From assembly GCF_000014805.1 (NCBI RefSeq), contig NC_008570.1, forward strand, positions 4,372,501 to 4,436,500: a DNA stretch of 64,000 nucleotides, in the 5' to 3' direction. Each line of letters starts with the position of its first letter. Positions within the stretch are counted from its first letter, which is position 1. The translations under genes were made by a program, and so were the position numbers. The DNA is from Aeromonas hydrophila subsp. hydrophila ATCC 7966. GTDB lineage: Bacteria > Pseudomonadota > Gammaproteobacteria > Enterobacterales > Aeromonadaceae. Below are positions 62,221-64,000 of the stretch, piece after piece. The notes beneath the pieces were generated by a model. It worked only from the letters and a program-made list of their open reading frames with translations, did no database searches and was not told where the DNA came from.

Positions 62221-63600
62221 ATGTCGCACTACTGTTTTTTGCTGCTTTGTCTCCTGCTGCCAGGATTGCCCGCCCTGGCCGCGCCAAGCGCCGCCGTCTG
62301 CGTCGTCAAACATCAACAACAGCTGTTGCTGGTACAGGACAGGGTCTCGTCCCGCTACAGCCTGACCGGCGGCTACATAGATGCGGGCGAGACGCCGCAG
62401 CAGGCGGCGCTGCGGGAGCTGTATGAAGAGACCGGCCTGCGGGGCCGGGTCATCGCCGAGCTGGGCTCATGGCAGCGCGCCCTGCTGTTCGCCTGCCAGA
62501 CCCTGGAACCCATTCGCGCACAGACCGGTTCTGGCTTTGTCTCCCTGCTGCGGGCCCCCAATCTGGGCGGCGAGATCCTCAATGCCAGGCTGATCGCTCC
62601 GGCCCGGTTGCCGGATGATCAGCGCCGCTTTCCGGTGCAGCTCGACTGGCTGGCCCCCCAACTGGCCGCCATTCCCGACAGCCCCGTGCTGTGGCAGCCC
62701 GATTTTCGTGGCGAGGGTAATGCACTGCACCAAATGGAAGTCCCGCTGATCCACCAGCTGCAGACCTGGCTCGGTGCTCAGGTGCGCTGGCTCGAGGTCA
62801 GCAACCTGTTCGGTTCAGCCGCCTTTCAGCTTGCCCTGCTACCCTTGCTGCTGCCCTGGCTGGGCTGGCCCCGGGTGCGCCAGCTGCTGCTGGCCATGCT
62901 GACCCTCACCCTGCTGGTGCAGGTGGCCAAGGAGGGGATTGGCTGGCCCAGACCCTTCCACCTCGATCCCGCGCTGGCACAAGGCAGCGCCCAGGGCTTC
63001 GGCATGCCGAGCGGCCACGCCGCCTCGGCGCTGCTGTTCTGGGGTGTGCTGCTCAGAGGGTGCTGGCCCGCCAACCCCTGGCGCAGCGCCGCCCTGGCCC
63101 TGCTGCTGGCCACCCTGACCGGGCTGGCCCGGGTCTGGCTCGGGGTTCACTTCCTGTCGGATGTGGCGGCCGGCCTGCTGCTTGGCGCCCTGCTGCTGGC
63201 CCTGCATCCCCGCCTCGCCAACCTGGCGGCCAAGCAGTGGAGCTGGGCCGGGCTCACCTTCGCCTGCGCGCTGGCCGCCGGGTGGAGCCAATCCTCGGCG
63301 CTGGCGGGCCTGACCACCTTCAGCCTGGGGCTAACCCTCGGCATGCTGTTGCCGCTGCCGCGCACGGTGCAGACCGGCTGGCGCCCCCCGCTGCTGGCGC
63401 TGCTCGGCAGCCTGCCGCTGGGGGCGCTCTGGTGGGCACTGCCGCTCTGGCTGACCAGCTCCTGGCTTATCCTGCTCGGCCAGTGGCTGCTTTATTGTTG
63501 CCTGGGGCTCTGGTTGAGCGCCGGCCTCTGGTGGATACTCTCACTCGTGAATAATGACCCGCTACCCAAGGGCCCAGGCCCTGACAAGGGATTGCTATGA
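62221..63600 (+). CDS. Nudix hydrolase fused to membrane PAP2 phosphatase
   Basis: The protein is 459 aa from the ATG at 62221. A signal peptide ends ALA. The Nudix domain (about residues 23-160) has the complete Nudix box GYIDAGETPQQAALRELYEE-TGL. The PAP2 domain (about 180-360) has KEGIGWPRP, PSGHAAS and RVWLGVHFLSD, all catalytic residues present. More membrane helices follow. The signal peptide places the Nudix domain in the periplasm, where undecaprenyl or lipid pyrophosphates and their phosphates could be substrates. The stop overlaps the next start by 4 bp (ATGA). Confidence 0.88.
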   Translation: MSHYCFLLLCLLLPGLPALAAPSAAVCVVKHQQQLLLVQDRVSSRYSLTGGYIDAGETPQQAALRELYEETGLRGRVIAELGSWQRALLFACQTLEPIRAQTGSGFVSLLRAPNLGGEILNARLIAPARLPDDQRRFPVQLDWLAPQLAAIPDSPVLWQPDFRGEGNALHQMEVPLIHQLQTWLGAQVRWLEVSNLFGSAAFQLALLPLLLPWLGWPRVRQLLLAMLTLTLLVQVAKEGIGWPRPFHLDPALAQGSAQGFGMPSGHAASALLFWGVLLRGCWPANPWRSAALALLLATLTGLARVWLGVHFLSDVAAGLLLGALLLALHPRLANLAAKQWSWAGLTFACALAAGWSQSSALAGLTTFSLGLTLGMLLPLPRTVQTGWRPPLLALLGSLPLGALWWALPLWLTSSWLILLGQWLLYCCLGLWLSAGLWWILSLVNNDPLPKGPGPDKGLL

Positions 63601-64000
63601 ATATGAAAAAAGTGGATTTGGCCAAGATAACCCTGGGAGTGCTGTTTCTCAGCCTCCTCATCGTCTCCTGCTTCATGGTGCTGCGCCCCTTCCTGCCCGC
63701 TCTGGTGTGGGCCACCATGATCACCATCGCCACCTGGCCGCTGATGCTGATGGTGCAGCGCCTGCTGTGGGGCAAGCGCGCCCTGGCGGCCCTCAGCATG
63801 ACCCTGGTACTGCTGCTGATGTTCGTCATCCCGCTCTTCATGGCGCTGGCCAACGTGGCGGAGAAGGCGCCCATGCTGATTGAGCTGGGCACCACCATCA
63901 GCCACTCCCCTCCCCCCGAGCTGCTCTGGTTGCAGCAGGTGCCGCTGGTAGGCGGCAAGCTCTACGACTTCTGGCAGCAAATTCTGGCGAGCGGCGGTCA
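63597..64000 (+). CDS. AI-2E family permease, YdiK-like, N-terminal part
   Basis: The gene runs off the right edge; 134 codons are visible. They match E. coli YdiK: LGVLFLSLLIVSCFMVLRPF, MITIATWPLMLMVQRLLWGK, ALSMTLVLLLMFVIPLF and VPLVGGKLYDFW. YdiK belongs to the PerM/AI-2E exporter family; its substrate is not established. The start overlaps the Nudix-PAP2 stop (ATGA), so the two are translationally coupled. AAGGG lies 7 nt upstream. Confidence 0.9.
   Translation, partial: MNMKKVDLAKITLGVLFLSLLIVSCFMVLRPFLPALVWATMITIATWPLMLMVQRLLWGKRALAALSMTLVLLLMFVIPLFMALANVAEKAPMLIELGTTISHSPPPELLWLQQVPLVGGKLYDFWQQILASGG

Overview
The window is about 60% GC, densely packed gammaproteobacterial chromosome. 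Gene content and protein sequences (metF, uvrA, ssb, recC-recB-recD with no ptrA between recC and recB, a KatA-type catalase, OmpW, YdiK- and YhhY-like proteins, many diguanylate cyclases) fit the genus Aeromonas. I give the genus as a strong inference and cannot name the species. I saw no rRNA, tRNA, insertion sequence, prophage or CRISPR array.

Layout. 1-5 kb: end of an NnrS-like membrane protein, a XRE-cupin regulator divergent from a BenE-type transporter with two matching operators, a DUF3103-like secreted protein, and metF with MetJ boxes. 5-16 kb: an acetyltransferase, a chemoreceptor paired with a periplasmic sugar-type binding protein, ompW, a CHASE4-type diguanylate cyclase, uvrA with a LexA-like box, and a CsgD/VpsT-like regulator. 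16-24 kb: ssb, a family-3 binding protein, a CDF cation exporter, small proteins, a cold-shock gene with a long leader, a Fur-boxed TonB receptor, and a binding-protein/GGDEF fusion. 24-31 kb: an OmpR-type two-component system facing small secreted-protein genes that share a duplicated 61-bp promoter, then a PAS-GGDEF protein, an AraC regulator and a VOC protein.

31-42 kb: an AT-rich orphan membrane-protein gene next to intergenic hairpin repeats, then recC-recB-recD. 42-45 kb: a YhaJ-like LysR regulator divergent from a small secreted protein, a pirin and a DoxX gene. The small secreted protein is a paralogue of one in the two-component locus. 45-52 kb: a PhnR-like GntR regulator divergent from a six-gene operon (binding protein, cytoplasmic alkaline-phosphatase-superfamily hydrolase, two permeases, ATPase, HAD phosphatase). 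The divergent promoter holds two back-to-back Pho boxes, so I read the locus as a phosphate-starvation system for importing and hydrolysing an unidentified organophosphonate or organophosphate.

52-64 kb: a dCache-GGDEF protein, a DUF2214-like protein, an EamA transporter followed by a displaced second copy of its own 3' end, an AraC/GyrI-type regulator with a YhhY-like acetyltransferase, katA, a tandemly duplicated 35-codon gene with one decayed copy, a DUF1496-like protein, a lipoprotein with seven 23-residue repeats, a family-3 binding protein, a small membrane protein, a periplasmic Nudix-PAP2 fusion, and the start of a YdiK-like permease.

Themes: much c-di-GMP signalling (four GGDEF proteins and one CsgD/VpsT-type regulator, no EAL domain seen), solute sensing by periplasmic binding proteins, and readable operators (MetJ, LexA, Fur, Pho, XRE-cupin).
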